From CAZYSK01 sp964649415 (GTDB lineage: Bacteria > Chloroflexota > Anaerolineae > B4-G1), in contig CAZYSK010000023.1 of NCBI GenBank assembly GCA_964649415.1, forward strand, positions 10,972-74,971: a stretch of 64,000 nt of DNA, given 5' to 3'. Shown piece by piece: positions 40,922-49,893 of this stretch. Below the pieces are notes generated by a model, which did no database searches, was not told where the DNA came from, and saw only the letters and a list, made by a program, of their open reading frames with translations. A program made the position numbers and the translations under genes. Numbering within the stretch: the first letter of the stretch is position 1; each line of letters opens with the position of its first letter.

Positions 40922-41920
40922 TCAACTGCCTGCTGCAGGAGCAGGAAGGGTTTCATCCTTCTCGCCCCGAATCTCCATCTGCACGCGGCGGCTGGGCCAC
41001 AAGCCCTCCGGGCGGAGGATCATCATGGCGACCATCACAAAGCCCAGCCAGGCATCGCGCCAGGCTTTCAGCGGGCGGGAAAGTTCGGGTAACGTGACCA
41101 TGCCCAGGGTGCCTACGAAGACGCCGGGGATAGAGCCCGTGCCGCCGAGCACGACAACGCAGAACATGATCACCGATTCCAAGAACTTAGCCTGATCGGG
41201 CGAGATCACCGTGATCTTGGCTGCATACAGCGCGCCCGCCAACCCAGCCCAACCGGAGCCGAGCACGAAGGCCAGCAGTTTCACCCGAGTCGTGTCAATC
41301 CCCATCGCCTCGGCAGCCACCTCGTCCTCGCGCACGTACATCCAGGCCCGCCCCAGACGGGAGTTCTCCAAACGCTGCACTGCGGCGATCGTGACGATGA
41401 GGAAAAACAGAACGAGATAATAGTGATAGATCGGCTCGCGCAGCACCAGGCCAAACAGCACAGGGCGATCAATGCTGCTCAGGCCGTTAGCACCGCCGGT
41501 GATGCCGAACAGGTTGTTGACCAACACCAGCCGTACGACCTCGCCGAAGGCGATGGTCACGATACACAGGTAGTCACCACGCAGATGCAGAATGGGCCGG
41601 GTAAGCAGGTAGCCAAATAGAGCCGACACTCCTACGCTGGCAGGCAGAGTCAGCAGGATGGGGATGTCGAAGTGGAGATTCAGGAGCCCTGCCGTGTAGG
41701 CTCCCAGTGCATAGAAGGCAGCGTGGCCCAACTGGAACAGCCCGGCGTACCCAAGAATGATGTTGAGACTGAGGCCCAACATAGCATAGAGTGCAGTGCG
41801 CCACATTACAGAGCGCAAGTAATCGCTCACCGGCAGCGGTAGCAGGACAGCCAGCATGACCAGGCCTACCTGCCACCAGAGCGAATTCACCTTTCGGAGG
41901 CGTGTCAGTATATTCTCCAT
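40922..41920 (-). CDS. livM: Branched-chain amino acid-type ABC permease, LivM-like (importer 2)
   Basis: 332 residues from ATG at 41920 (GGAGG upstream). LivM features: MLGLSLNIILGYAGLFQLGH, AFYALGAYTAGLL, LRGDYLCIVTIAFGEVVRLV, the coupling region AVQRLENSRLGRAWMYVRED and FCVVVLGGTGSIPGVFVGTL. About nine helices. It lies between LivH and LivG of the second importer; the gap to LivG (40795-40921) holds GGATGTCTGCATCCGC and GGGCGTCCGCGCCC palindromes. Confidence 0.92.
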   Translation of the reverse strand: MENILTRLRKVNSLWWQVGLVMLAVLLPLPVSDYLRSVMWRTALYAMLGLSLNIILGYAGLFQLGHAAFYALGAYTAGLLNLHFDIPILLTLPASVGVSALFGYLLTRPILHLRGDYLCIVTIAFGEVVRLVLVNNLFGITGGANGLSSIDRPVLFGLVLREPIYHYYLVLFFLIVTIAAVQRLENSRLGRAWMYVREDEVAAEAMGIDTTRVKLLAFVLGSGWAGLAGALYAAKITVISPDQAKFLESVIMFCVVVLGGTGSIPGVFVGTLGMVTLPELSRPLKAWRDAWLGFVMVAMMILRPEGLWPSRRVQMEIRGEKDETLPAPAAGS

Positions 41921-41930
41921 CGCTGCCTCC

Positions 41931-42833
41931 TCACAGCTTTTCCGCGACCCGCTCGCCAAGCAAACCGGTAGGTCGGAAGATCAAGATCAGGATCAGAATC
42001 GCATAGGCGATGACGTCCTTCCATTGAGGCGACAGGTAGCCAGCCCCCAGGGTCTCGATAATGCCCAGGAGCATACCGCCGATCATCGCGCCGGGGATAT
42101 TGCCGATGCCCCCCAGGATGGCAGCGATGAAGGCCTTCAAGCCAAACGCCCACCCCAACGTGAAGTCGAAGGAGCCGTAGTAGAGGGCCACGATCATACC
42201 CGCCACCCCGCCCAACCCCGGACCGATGATGAAGACAACCGCGATAATGCGGTTGACGTCAATCCCCATCAACTTCGAGGTGTCGTGATCCAGCGAGACG
42301 GCACGCATGGCGGTTCCAATGCGGGTACGCTGTACGAAGAGGTACAGGGCCCCCATGAGCAGAAAGGAAATAGCTAGAACGACAGCCTGCATCACGCTGA
42401 AGTGCGCTCCACCCCATTCGACCCTCCCGGCGAGCGCAACGCCGTTTGGATAAGTCCTGTAGCTGGCTCCGTATATGTTCCGCGCCAAGCTCTCCAAGAT
42501 GAAAGCCACCCCAAGCGCCGAGATCACCGGGGCCAGCCGTCCAGCCGAGCGCAAGGGACGATATGCCACCCGCTCCACCGCGACCCCGGCGACGGCCACC
42601 GTGACCAGGACGGCGACGACGGATGGCACAATGGCCCAGGGGCTCGCCTGAGCCACCAGGGCTAGCACGACGTTCAGGCTGGTCAGGCCCAGGTAGGCGC
42701 CCCACATGAACAGGTCACCGTGGGCAAAGTTGATCAGTTTCAACACGCCATACACCATCGTGTAGCCCAGAGCGACCAGCGAGTAGAACGCACCGATGGT
42801 GATGCCGTTGATCATCTGCTGAAGAAATTGCAT
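41931..42833 (-). CDS. livH: Branched-chain amino acid-type ABC permease, LivH-like (importer 2)
   Basis: 300 residues, ATG at 42833 after AAGGGAGG. It starts MQFLQQMINGITIGAFYSLV, with YTMVYGVLKLINFAHGDLFM (the INFAHG motif), RTRIGTAMRAVSLDHDTSKL as cytoplasmic loop and FGLKAFIAAILGGIGNIPGA near the C-terminus. A strong hairpin lies between this gene and the binding-protein gene upstream. Confidence 0.93.
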   Translation of the reverse strand: MQFLQQMINGITIGAFYSLVALGYTMVYGVLKLINFAHGDLFMWGAYLGLTSLNVVLALVAQASPWAIVPSVVAVLVTVAVAGVAVERVAYRPLRSAGRLAPVISALGVAFILESLARNIYGASYRTYPNGVALAGRVEWGGAHFSVMQAVVLAISFLLMGALYLFVQRTRIGTAMRAVSLDHDTSKLMGIDVNRIIAVVFIIGPGLGGVAGMIVALYYGSFDFTLGWAFGLKAFIAAILGGIGNIPGAMIGGMLLGIIETLGAGYLSPQWKDVIAYAILILILIFRPTGLLGERVAEKL

Positions 42834-42891
42834 GGGATAGGTCCTCCCTTCGTTGGCGTGAAGAGGCTTGCCCAGACATGAAACACCAAGA

Positions 42892-42919
42892 GGGGAGTTC
42901 GAGGAACCTCGAACTCCCC
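42892..42919 (-). terminator. Attenuating hairpin between binding-protein and permease genes
   Basis: 13-bp perfect stem (42892-42904 with 42907-42919, GGGGAGTTCGAGG and its complement) with only AA between the arms. It sits 20 bases past the binding-protein stop. Such hairpins commonly keep the binding-protein message more abundant than the permease part. Confidence 0.65.
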
Positions 42920-42938
42920 GTCTCTTGTGCCGCTAGGC

Positions 42939-44087
42939 CTATGGCTGTTCTGGGTTGACGACGAAGTTTCCGCCCTCGTCTATGATGTAGGCCAGGTGGA
43001 TGGTGCCCAGCCGGTCACCCTTCTCGTCCCAGCCCAGGATCGGGCCGGTGATGCCATTGATGTCTTTCGCCTCTTCGTGGAGGAACTTGGCCAGGACCTC
43101 GGAGTCGGTCGACTCGGTCTCCTCGATGGCGTAGCGGATGACGTTGAATGCCTCGGCTGCCATCATCCACCACACACTATCGGGCGACTCGCCGTACTCG
43201 GCCTCGAAGTCAGCCACGAACTGCCTCGCCTCGGGGTAATCCACGTCCTTGGGCAGTGGCTCAGTGGTGATGTAGGTGCCCGCAGCGTTCTCCACCCCGG
43301 CGATCTGGATCAGCTCGGGGTTGTTCGAAGCATTGCCCATCACCCAGGTCAGATCCAGGCCCAGTTCGCCGCCCTGCTTGAGCAGCAGCCCGCCCTGAGC
43401 GTGATAGCCGGTGAAGTAGACCGCGTCCAACCCTGCCCCGCCGATGTTGGTGAGGATAGGTGTGAAATCCGTGTCGTCGGGGTTGATGGCGTCATAGAAC
43501 ACCACATTGAGCCCCATCTCCTCCGCGTAGCGCTTCGTGTGCTCGGCCAGACCCTGAGCATACGTGGAGTTGTCGTGCAGGATACCGAAGTTCTGCACCC
43601 CCAGCACGTCGCTGGCGAACGTGGCCGCAAACAGGCCCTGACGGTCGTCCAGGAAGCAGACGCGGAAGAAGCGCTCGAAGCCCTTTTCAGTGAGGCGTGT
43701 AGCCGTAGAGGACGGCGTAACGTGGAACAGGCCCGCATCGTTATAGATCTCCGACGCAGGTTCCGTGGCGGTGGAGTTGTAGGCGCCGATAACAGCCACG
43801 ACCTCGGCATCCACCAGGCGCTGCGCCACCAGCGCGGCCTGGGTCGGGTCACCGGCGTCGTCCTCGATGACCAACTCGATCTGACGTCCCAGCAAGCCGC
43901 CAGCCTCGTTCGTCTGATCAACGAGCAGCTTGACAGCTTTCTCGAAACCCTGGCCCTCGTAGGCATAGTCGCCAGTCATAGGGCCCTCAAGGCCAAGCTT
44001 GATCGTACCGGACTCTTTCTTGCAGCCCGTAAAAACGGACAGAACCGAAACAAGCACCAGAAGCAACAAAGCAAGCTTTTTAGACAT
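42939..44087 (-). CDS. ABC substrate-binding lipoprotein, Liv-type (importer 2)
   Basis: 382 residues, ATG at 44087 after GGAGGAG. Lipoprotein signal MSKKLALLLLVLVSVLSVFT with lipobox FTGCKK. Peripla_BP_6 fold: IKLGLEGPMTGDYAYEGQGF, ELVIEDDAGDPTQAALVAQR, AVIGAYNSTATEPASEIYND, DAVYFTGYHAQGGLLLKQGG. A normal single-module protein, unlike the double protein of importer 1. Ligand unknown; the neighbours suggest an N-methylated amino acid or amine. Confidence 0.92.
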   Translation of the reverse strand: MSKKLALLLLVLVSVLSVFTGCKKESGTIKLGLEGPMTGDYAYEGQGFEKAVKLLVDQTNEAGGLLGRQIELVIEDDAGDPTQAALVAQRLVDAEVVAVIGAYNSTATEPASEIYNDAGLFHVTPSSTATRLTEKGFERFFRVCFLDDRQGLFAATFASDVLGVQNFGILHDNSTYAQGLAEHTKRYAEEMGLNVVFYDAINPDDTDFTPILTNIGGAGLDAVYFTGYHAQGGLLLKQGGELGLDLTWVMGNASNNPELIQIAGVENAAGTYITTEPLPKDVDYPEARQFVADFEAEYGESPDSVWWMMAAEAFNVIRYAIEETESTDSEVLAKFLHEEAKDINGITGPILGWDEKGDRLGTIHLAYIIDEGGNFVVNPEQP

Positions 44088-44545
44088 GATTCTCCTCCAT
44101 TTGGTCTGATGAGCGGCGGTACAGCCCCTGATACGATCAGGGGAAACACGTTGCTTCGCGCTGTGCTGATTCGCTCAATATCCCCTCCTTTCTGGCCTGC
44201 GCTCCCGCTGAGAAAACGGACGTCCGACCGTCTACCCCCGACCGCCGCAATTCCGATGGCGCGAGGTCGGCACCGTCCGCGGTCGACGTCGGCAGCGTCC
44301 GCCGCGTCCCGTATTTTAACGGGGAATGGAAACGCCAACAGATCGTACGGGCACACCGAGGCCATGCTGAAGCCGCCAGAGACGTGAGGCCACGTCCCTG
44401 GAAACGGCGCCCTTGCCGGGAGCATCGAGACAAACGCGGAACGCCTTCGGGAAAAGCGCGGGGATCGCGCCCCTAGGCTGGAAACGTGCGAGAGATAGGC
44501 TGAGTGTCTTGGCCCACTCGAGCCTGCGGAAAAACCCGGCAAGAC
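44088..44545 (-). other. Long (about 455 nt) leader of importer 2, structured, unidentified
   Basis: From the promoter at 44552-44580 to the start at 44087 there is no gene. Inverted pairs seen on the minus strand include CCCGTTAAAATACGGG, GGGACGTGGCCTCACGTCTC and GGGGCGCGATCCCC. The stretch 44234-44310 is a palindromic repeat. No known riboswitch consensus (cobalamin, glycine, SAM, TPP) was recognised. It could be a regulatory RNA or simply a repeat-expanded leader. Confidence 0.45.
44234..44310. repeat. Composite palindromic repeat with one inner unit
   Basis: CCCCCGACCG arm, one CGCAATTCCGATGGCGCG unit, AGGTCGG arm, then CCGTCCGCGGTCGACGTCGG. It shows the minimal form of the arrays at 6655, 6886, 10711 and 11851. 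Confidence 0.8.
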
Positions 44546-44551
44546 AGACTG

Positions 44552-44580
44552 ATAATACAAGTAATCCCCCAACTTGTCAA
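44552..44580 (-). promoter_or_regulatory. Consensus promoter of importer 2 operon
   Basis: On the minus strand TTGACA (44575-44580), 17-base spacer, TATTAT (44552-44557), immediately after the stop of the upstream FAD oxidoreductase gene (44617). Confidence 0.8.
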
Positions 44581-44616
44581 ATCGGCCTGACCAAGCCCTC
44601 TTCTGATTCGCGCACT

Positions 44617-45774
44617 TTACTTCAGTTTCTCCTCCCCCCCAAACTCACGGTACGGGTTCAGTTCGTCCAGGATTGCCTCATCCCCGGGCGTGAGGTCATC
44701 CCGCACCATCCGGGTCAACAGCGCGCCCACCCCTGGCCCCAACATGTAGCCCTGTCCACACATACCCACGGCACAGATGTATCCATCCAGTCCGTGGGCA
44801 CGCCCCACGATGGGGAACCCGTCGGGCGTCATCGGGTACAGGCCCCGCCAGGTACGCCGCACCTTGATATTGGCCAGTTTAGGCATCAGGTCGACCATGC
44901 GCCGGGCGATCATGGGCAGGAAGACGGATGTCTCCCGCCGGTCGGTGCCGACGATCGGGGGATCGGGCGTGATACAGAACACGACCGGACCGGGCCTGTG
45001 CTGGTAGAAGTAGTAATTCCGGGAGCCCTCGGCAGGCCGGATGTCCACCACCATCGGCTCCAGAAAACGAGCCACTGGCTCGGTGATGCCCGCCTCGTGG
45101 CTGTCCGGCGTCACCGGCACTTCCAGCCCGGCCATCTGAGCCAATGTACGCGCCCAGGGGCCGGCGGCGTTGATGACCGTACCCGTGGCATAGCCCCCCT
45201 TGTCCGTACGCACCCCGACCACCCGCCCCCGGCGGAGGATCACGCCGGTGACCCGCTCGCGGAAACGAAACTCCGCCCCCCGCGCCCGCGCCTGGGTGTA
45301 GAAAGCATGGGCACTCAAGAGCGGCGAGGCAGATCCATCGCCGGGCGAATACGTCCCACCGATGAGGCTGTCGGGACTCAGGTCCGGGATGACCTCTAGA
45401 AGGCTATCCCGATCCAGCCAGCGGATATCCAGGCCAAAGGATTGCTGGACCTTCAGCAGGTCTTTCAGAACTTGCTCATCCTGTTCCCGGTAGGCGACGA
45501 ATGAGTAACCACCTTGATACCATTCGATGTCGTCGCCGTAGATTTCCTGCCAGGTGGAGAAAACGTCAATGGACTTGATACACAGGCGGATCTTGGAGGG
45601 AGCGGAGTGGGTGGCACGAATACCGCCGATGGCGGCCTTGTTGGAACCCTGGCCGGGCCCGGCGAACTGATCGATGACGAGCGGCTTGAGCCCTGCCTGG
45701 GCCATGAAGAAGGCAGCCGGAGTGCCGACACTCCCAGCGCCAACGATAATGACATCGTACACTTTTGTAGTCAC
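44617..45774 (-). CDS. DAO-family FAD-dependent oxidoreductase (sarcosine oxidase beta / HcnC-like), copy 3
   Basis: 385 residues from GTG at 45774 after GAGGAGG. FAD fingerprint DVIIVGAGSVGTPAAFFMAQ, NKAAIGGIRATHSAPSKIRL, VINAAGPWARTLAQMAGLEV and C-terminal GYICAVGMCGQGYMLGPGVG. It follows the multidomain FAD/Fe-S protein at 45928 on the same strand with a repeat array between. Together they look like the beta-type and alpha-type subunits of a membrane-independent amine or opine dehydrogenase (HcnC plus HcnAB, or SoxB plus SoxA). Substrate probably an N-methyl or secondary amino acid (inference). Confidence 0.88.
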   Translation of the reverse strand: MTTKVYDVIIVGAGSVGTPAAFFMAQAGLKPLVIDQFAGPGQGSNKAAIGGIRATHSAPSKIRLCIKSIDVFSTWQEIYGDDIEWYQGGYSFVAYREQDEQVLKDLLKVQQSFGLDIRWLDRDSLLEVIPDLSPDSLIGGTYSPGDGSASPLLSAHAFYTQARARGAEFRFRERVTGVILRRGRVVGVRTDKGGYATGTVINAAGPWARTLAQMAGLEVPVTPDSHEAGITEPVARFLEPMVVDIRPAEGSRNYYFYQHRPGPVVFCITPDPPIVGTDRRETSVFLPMIARRMVDLMPKLANIKVRRTWRGLYPMTPDGFPIVGRAHGLDGYICAVGMCGQGYMLGPGVGALLTRMVRDDLTPGDEAILDELNPYREFGGEEKLK

Positions 45775-45787
45775 GTATGCCTCCTCA

Positions 45788-45912
45788 TGCCGGGTGCGCC
45801 ATCATCCCTACAAAGGCGCCATTCTGATGGCGCGCCATCATCCCTACAGAGGCGCCATTCTGATGGCGCGCGCCATCATCCTTACAAAGGCGCCATTCTG
45901 ATGGCGCGACGT
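45788..45912. repeat. Palindromic repeat array, three units
   Basis: Three units of GGCGCCATTCTGATGGCGCG followed by CCATCATCCCTACAAA, between the two FAD-enzyme genes. The loop base differs (CTG for CCG) from the arrays at 6655-12056. Confidence 0.88.
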
Positions 45913-45927
45913 CGCCCCCACCCCTGA

Positions 45928-48060
45928 CTACATGCCCCCCTCGTCCAAATCCGTCGCGTGGACTACCCGCGCTTCCTCGGCCGGCCCATCTCCAGAAGCA
46001 ACGCCGGCGAGGACGCCCAGGGATACCTCAATGAAGAGCGGGCGACGCGTGCTCTCGACCATGTCCGCTGGCGAAACCCCCTCCTCGCGGAACAGCCGCT
46101 TGATCAGGTTGGTGCAGGTTTTGCCCCCACAGGCCCCCATCCCGGCACGTGTCACAGCCTTGATGTGGTTCATGTCCCGCACGCCGGATCGAATGAGCGC
46201 GCGGATCTCCCCCGCCGTCACCCGTTCGCAGCGGCAGATAATCTCGTCGTCGGCGACTCGCTCGACGTACTGTGCCACCGGCTCGGCTACCCAGGGCTGC
46301 TGCACGCGGATGCCGGCGATGTGCTTGGCAATCTCGTGGGGGGCCTTCACCCGCACCAGAAGCGCCCGGTCAGTGAACCTCGGGGCTTGCACCTTCACCA
46401 CTTCCACGTTGCCCAGCACCGCCCCCTCTGTATCGAGCACCGTCACCACGTCCCCCTCGCGGATCGAGTCAGACGGAAACTCATGGGGGATCGTCACCGT
46501 CGGATATTTGGCATCCTTTCGGTAGTCCACCAGCGTGATCGCCAGGCCGGGGCAGATCGCAACGCACTGCGCACAGCCGGTGCACCCCTCGCCCACGTAC
46601 TCGGGCAACCCCCGGATGTCATCCCCCTCGATGACGATGCAGCCCTGAGGGCAGACGGACGTGCACGGGTTACAGGGGATCTCCTGAGCACAATGGAGCA
46701 CCGGGAAGACACCCGACTCCATCTCGGGAATGTCCTCAGTGACCACCGCGCCGGGTTTGGACTTGAGCACTTCGGCGGTGCGATGCCACTCCAGCGGCAC
46801 CTCCCCAACGTCTCTCCCCAGGGCCTTGGCGACCTCCAGGCCCCGGATACGGCCGGTGAACATCGCCGCCGAGGCCTCGGCGATTTCCTCCGCATCCCCT
46901 GCCGCGTGAACCGGCAGACCGAACTCCCGCGCCTTGTGCACGAACTCATCCACCGGGTCGAGCCCCACGGCGACCAAGATCGTATCGCACGTAAACGTCT
47001 TCTCTGTGCCAGGGATGGATCGCCAGTTCTCGTCGAGTTGAGCGATGGTGGCCGATTCCACCTCTTGATCTCCATTGGCGCTGAGGATGGTGTGGGAAAG
47101 ATATATGGGGATCCCCATACGGGCCAGCTTGTCCTTGTGGACTTTGTAGCCAGAGCACTCAGGCAATGCCTCACACAGGCCGACGACCTGGATGCCAGCC
47201 TGCAGGGCATGATAACCTGCGATCAGGCCGACGTTCCCACCGCCGACGATGAACAGCCGCCCCGTGGGCCGTACCAGGTCTCGATTGGCCAGCGTCTGGA
47301 AAGCCCCCGCACCGTAGACGCCCGGCAACGTGTTCCCCCTGAAGGCCAATGATTTCTCCCGCGCGCCGGTGGCTACCAGCAAGATATGAGGCTGGACGAC
47401 GACGAAACGCCCCTCTCGCAGGATCTGGACTTTCCGATCTGAGAAGACGGCCAGGGCCGTGCTGTTGAGCCAAACCTGGACGTTCTCGAACTGGCGCACG
47501 TCACGTTCTAACTTGGTGGCGATGTCGATGCCCCGTGTCCCGGCGTAGCATGCATCGATGGAGCCGAAGAACTTGTGGGTCTGGAGGACTAGCTTGCCGC
47601 CGAGCCGATGCTTGTCGTCCAGGATAAGCGTGCGTACGCCGGCCTTGCCCAGTTCGATGGCCGCCGAAAGACCCGCCGGGCCGCCGCCGATGATCAGACA
47701 CTCAACCTCGGCGATTTCCACGGGCCGCATGCCGGGCACGGTGTGGACGTCAGGGAGAACCGGCTTTCCCTCCATCGGCTCGACGCACATCCCGGGCCGA
47801 AGGGGCGTCATGCAGGCCTTGACGGGCAGGCCATCCGCCACGACCAGGCACTGAGCACACTGGCCGTTGGCGCAGAAAATGCCCTGGGGCGCGCCGTCCT
47901 TGTGGTGATGGCCGAAGATGCGCACGCCGTTAGCAAAAAGGGCCGAGGCGATTGTCTCTCCCTCACGGGCACACATCGCCTGGCCCTGCCAGGTGAACTC
48001 GATCTCCGGCCATTCCTCGACCGCTATGATGGGATGCTCTTGGATGCGATGATCCGCCAC
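45928..48060 (-). CDS. Multidomain FAD / iron-sulfur oxidoreductase (HcnA-HcnB / sarcosine oxidase alpha-like)
   Basis: 710 residues from GTG at 48060 with AAGGAGGTG upstream. Domains in order: Fer2_4-type 2Fe-2S (about 8-92, IFCANGQCAQCLVV and KAC); FAD/NAD disulfide-reductase fold (about 105-430: VECLIIGGGPAGLSAAIELG, RLFIVGGGNVGLIAGYHALQ); two ferredoxin motifs (about 465-520: CNPCTSVCPQGC and CTGCAQCVAICPG); and a BFD-like 2Fe-2S (about 615-670: IICRCERVTAGEIRALIRSG, GACGGKTCTNLIKRL). HcnA and HcnB are separate in hydrogen cyanide synthase; here they are fused with an extra 2x4Fe-4S insert. The partner is the DAO enzyme at 44617. It passes electrons from amine oxidation to an unknown acceptor. 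Confidence 0.87.
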   Translation of the reverse strand: MADHRIQEHPIIAVEEWPEIEFTWQGQAMCAREGETIASALFANGVRIFGHHHKDGAPQGIFCANGQCAQCLVVADGLPVKACMTPLRPGMCVEPMEGKPVLPDVHTVPGMRPVEIAEVECLIIGGGPAGLSAAIELGKAGVRTLILDDKHRLGGKLVLQTHKFFGSIDACYAGTRGIDIATKLERDVRQFENVQVWLNSTALAVFSDRKVQILREGRFVVVQPHILLVATGAREKSLAFRGNTLPGVYGAGAFQTLANRDLVRPTGRLFIVGGGNVGLIAGYHALQAGIQVVGLCEALPECSGYKVHKDKLARMGIPIYLSHTILSANGDQEVESATIAQLDENWRSIPGTEKTFTCDTILVAVGLDPVDEFVHKAREFGLPVHAAGDAEEIAEASAAMFTGRIRGLEVAKALGRDVGEVPLEWHRTAEVLKSKPGAVVTEDIPEMESGVFPVLHCAQEIPCNPCTSVCPQGCIVIEGDDIRGLPEYVGEGCTGCAQCVAICPGLAITLVDYRKDAKYPTVTIPHEFPSDSIREGDVVTVLDTEGAVLGNVEVVKVQAPRFTDRALLVRVKAPHEIAKHIAGIRVQQPWVAEPVAQYVERVADDEIICRCERVTAGEIRALIRSGVRDMNHIKAVTRAGMGACGGKTCTNLIKRLFREEGVSPADMVESTRRPLFIEVSLGVLAGVASGDGPAEEARVVHATDLDEGGM

Positions 48061-48403
48061 TCGGCACCTCCTTGTCACGTCCACGAGGCTTCCTTACGTA
48101 TGGCAACTATGGGCCGCGATTATACATGCTACAGGAAGGACCAGCGGATAGCAAGTGTCATGTCTCACCCAACAAACAGGCATATGTCAGTATTGGCGCC
48201 GGTCACCGGTCACCCTGGCCAGGAGCGCCGTACGCAGCGGCGCACTCGATCCGAGACGGGTATGGGCAGGCCTGCACACCGGCGGTTTCCCTCCACTCTG
48301 ATTTGGGGTAAAATCAAGTGCCTGCACGGGGTCACTCGCCACTCCCGGCCCAATCTCTGGGCATTGAGCGGGCGGCGGACTGGAGTCTACGGAGGTGCAA
48401 CCC
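48061..48403. other. Divergent intergenic region (343 bases)
   Basis: Separates the minus-strand island from the plus-strand purB-like gene. A TATAAT reads on the minus strand at 48119-48124 (about 60 bases before the FAD/Fe-S gene, no clear -35), and TAAAAT on the plus strand at 48309-48314. A GGCGCCGGTCACCGGTCACC direct repeat lies at about 48196. No gene or large palindrome is seen. Confidence 0.5.
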
Positions 48404-49822
48404 ATGGGACAACCGCCAAAGACCGATCACTTCACGCACGAGACGTTTCTTTCGCCCTTCACGTGGCGCTATGGCTCCCAGGAGATGCGGGCCATCTGGA
48501 GCGAGATGCACAAGCGGCGTCTCTGGCGGCGGGTGTGGACGGCACTGGCAGGGGCACAGCGCCAGGCCGGTCTCGTCACGGCCGAGCAACTGGCCGATCT
48601 GCAGGCACACGCGGCGGACGTGGACCTGGCTCGCACTGCCCAGCTCGAGGCCGAGATCCACCACGACTTGATGGCCGAACTCCGGACGTTTGCCGAACAG
48701 TGCCCCATCGGCGGCCCGGTGCTCCACCTGGGAGCCACCAGCGCCGACATTGAAGACAACGCGGACGTGCTGCGCACCCGCGAGGCCCTCGACTTGCTGA
48801 TTGGACGGCTACGCGCGCTCCTGAGCGACCTGGCCGACCGCATCGAGGCACACGCCGATCAGGTGTGCATGGGCTTCACGCACCTGCAACCGGCAGAGCC
48901 GACTACCGTCGGCCACCGGCTGGCGATCTACGGTCAGGATCTGCTGGAGGACTATCACGAACTCCGCCGGCTGCGGCAGCACATCCGGGGCAAGGGGATC
49001 AAGGGCGCAGTAGGCACCGGGGCCGCCTACGCGCAACTGCTCCAGGGCACGGGGATGTCGCCCGCCGAACTGGAAGCCCGCGTGCTGGCCGACTTAGGGA
49101 TAGAAGCGTTCACCGTCGCCACGCAGGTGTACCCGCGCAAGCAGGACTATCGTGTGTTGACCGTGCTGGCGGGCATAGCGGCATCCATCTACCGCTTCGC
49201 CTTCGACCTGCGCATACTGCAGTCACCGCCTATCGGGGAGTGGAGCGAGCCCTTCGGCAAGCGGCAGGTAGGCTCGTCCGCGATGCCCTTCAAACGCAAC
49301 CCCATCAACGCGGAGAACATGGACGGCCTGGCTCGCTACGTCACAGCGCTGGCCCGGGTGGCATGGGACAACGCCGCCCATTCCCTGCTGGAGCGCACAC
49401 TGGACGACAAGGGCAACCGGCGCATCATCCTGCCGGGCGCGTTTCTGGCGAGCGACGAACTGGTTCTGCGGGCCCATCGGGTTCTGCGAGGGCTGCTCAT
49501 TCGCGACGAGGCGACAGCACATAACCTGGCCGTCTATGGCACCTTTGCTGCCACAGAGCGGCTGCTGATGGAGCTGGCACGGGCCGGGGCCGACCGCCAG
49601 GCGATGCACGAACAGATCCGACAGGCCGCGATGCTCGCCTGGGACGCCGTGCAACGGGGAGAACCTAACCCGCTGGCCGACCTGCTGACAGCCGATCCAC
49701 AAGTGCTGCGCTACCTGCCCGCCGGGCGCGTGCGCGACTTGCTCGACGCCACGAACCACGTAGGCGACGCGCCGGAGAGGGCGCGACAGATGGCGGACGC
49801 GATGCGCACCTACGTCAAGTGA
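48404..49822 (+). CDS. purB: Adenylosuccinate lyase-family protein
   Basis: 472 residues from ATG at 48404 (GGAGG at 48391-48395). Fumarase/aspartase-superfamily lyase; purB catalyses two fumarate-releasing steps in AMP synthesis. Motifs: LHLGATSADIEDNADVLRTR (active-site TSxD), CMGFTHLQPAEPTTVGHRLA (THxQ/H) and the signature GSSAMPFKRNPINAENMDGL, which matches PurB rather than argininosuccinate lyase (GSSxMPQKxN). It is at the start of a plus-strand group after the catabolic island. The next gene begins 71 bases on. A specialised adenylosuccinate-lyase-like role is possible, but nothing argues for it. Confidence 0.9.
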   Translation: MGQPPKTDHFTHETFLSPFTWRYGSQEMRAIWSEMHKRRLWRRVWTALAGAQRQAGLVTAEQLADLQAHAADVDLARTAQLEAEIHHDLMAELRTFAEQCPIGGPVLHLGATSADIEDNADVLRTREALDLLIGRLRALLSDLADRIEAHADQVCMGFTHLQPAEPTTVGHRLAIYGQDLLEDYHELRRLRQHIRGKGIKGAVGTGAAYAQLLQGTGMSPAELEARVLADLGIEAFTVATQVYPRKQDYRVLTVLAGIAASIYRFAFDLRILQSPPIGEWSEPFGKRQVGSSAMPFKRNPINAENMDGLARYVTALARVAWDNAAHSLLERTLDDKGNRRIILPGAFLASDELVLRAHRVLRGLLIRDEATAHNLAVYGTFAATERLLMELARAGADRQAMHEQIRQAAMLAWDAVQRGEPNPLADLLTADPQVLRYLPAGRVRDLLDATNHVGDAPERARQMADAMRTYVK

Positions 49823-49893
49823 CTCTGTGGCCGTTTGCCCATCCCCCCATGGTGATGTACAATCGGTCCACAGGGTGGGCAAAGGAGCTGTCT

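Noticed and set aside
44088..44545. Cobalamin or glycine riboswitch in the importer 2 leader
   Set aside because: Consensus elements of these classes were looked for on the minus strand and not found; recorded as an unidentified structured leader.
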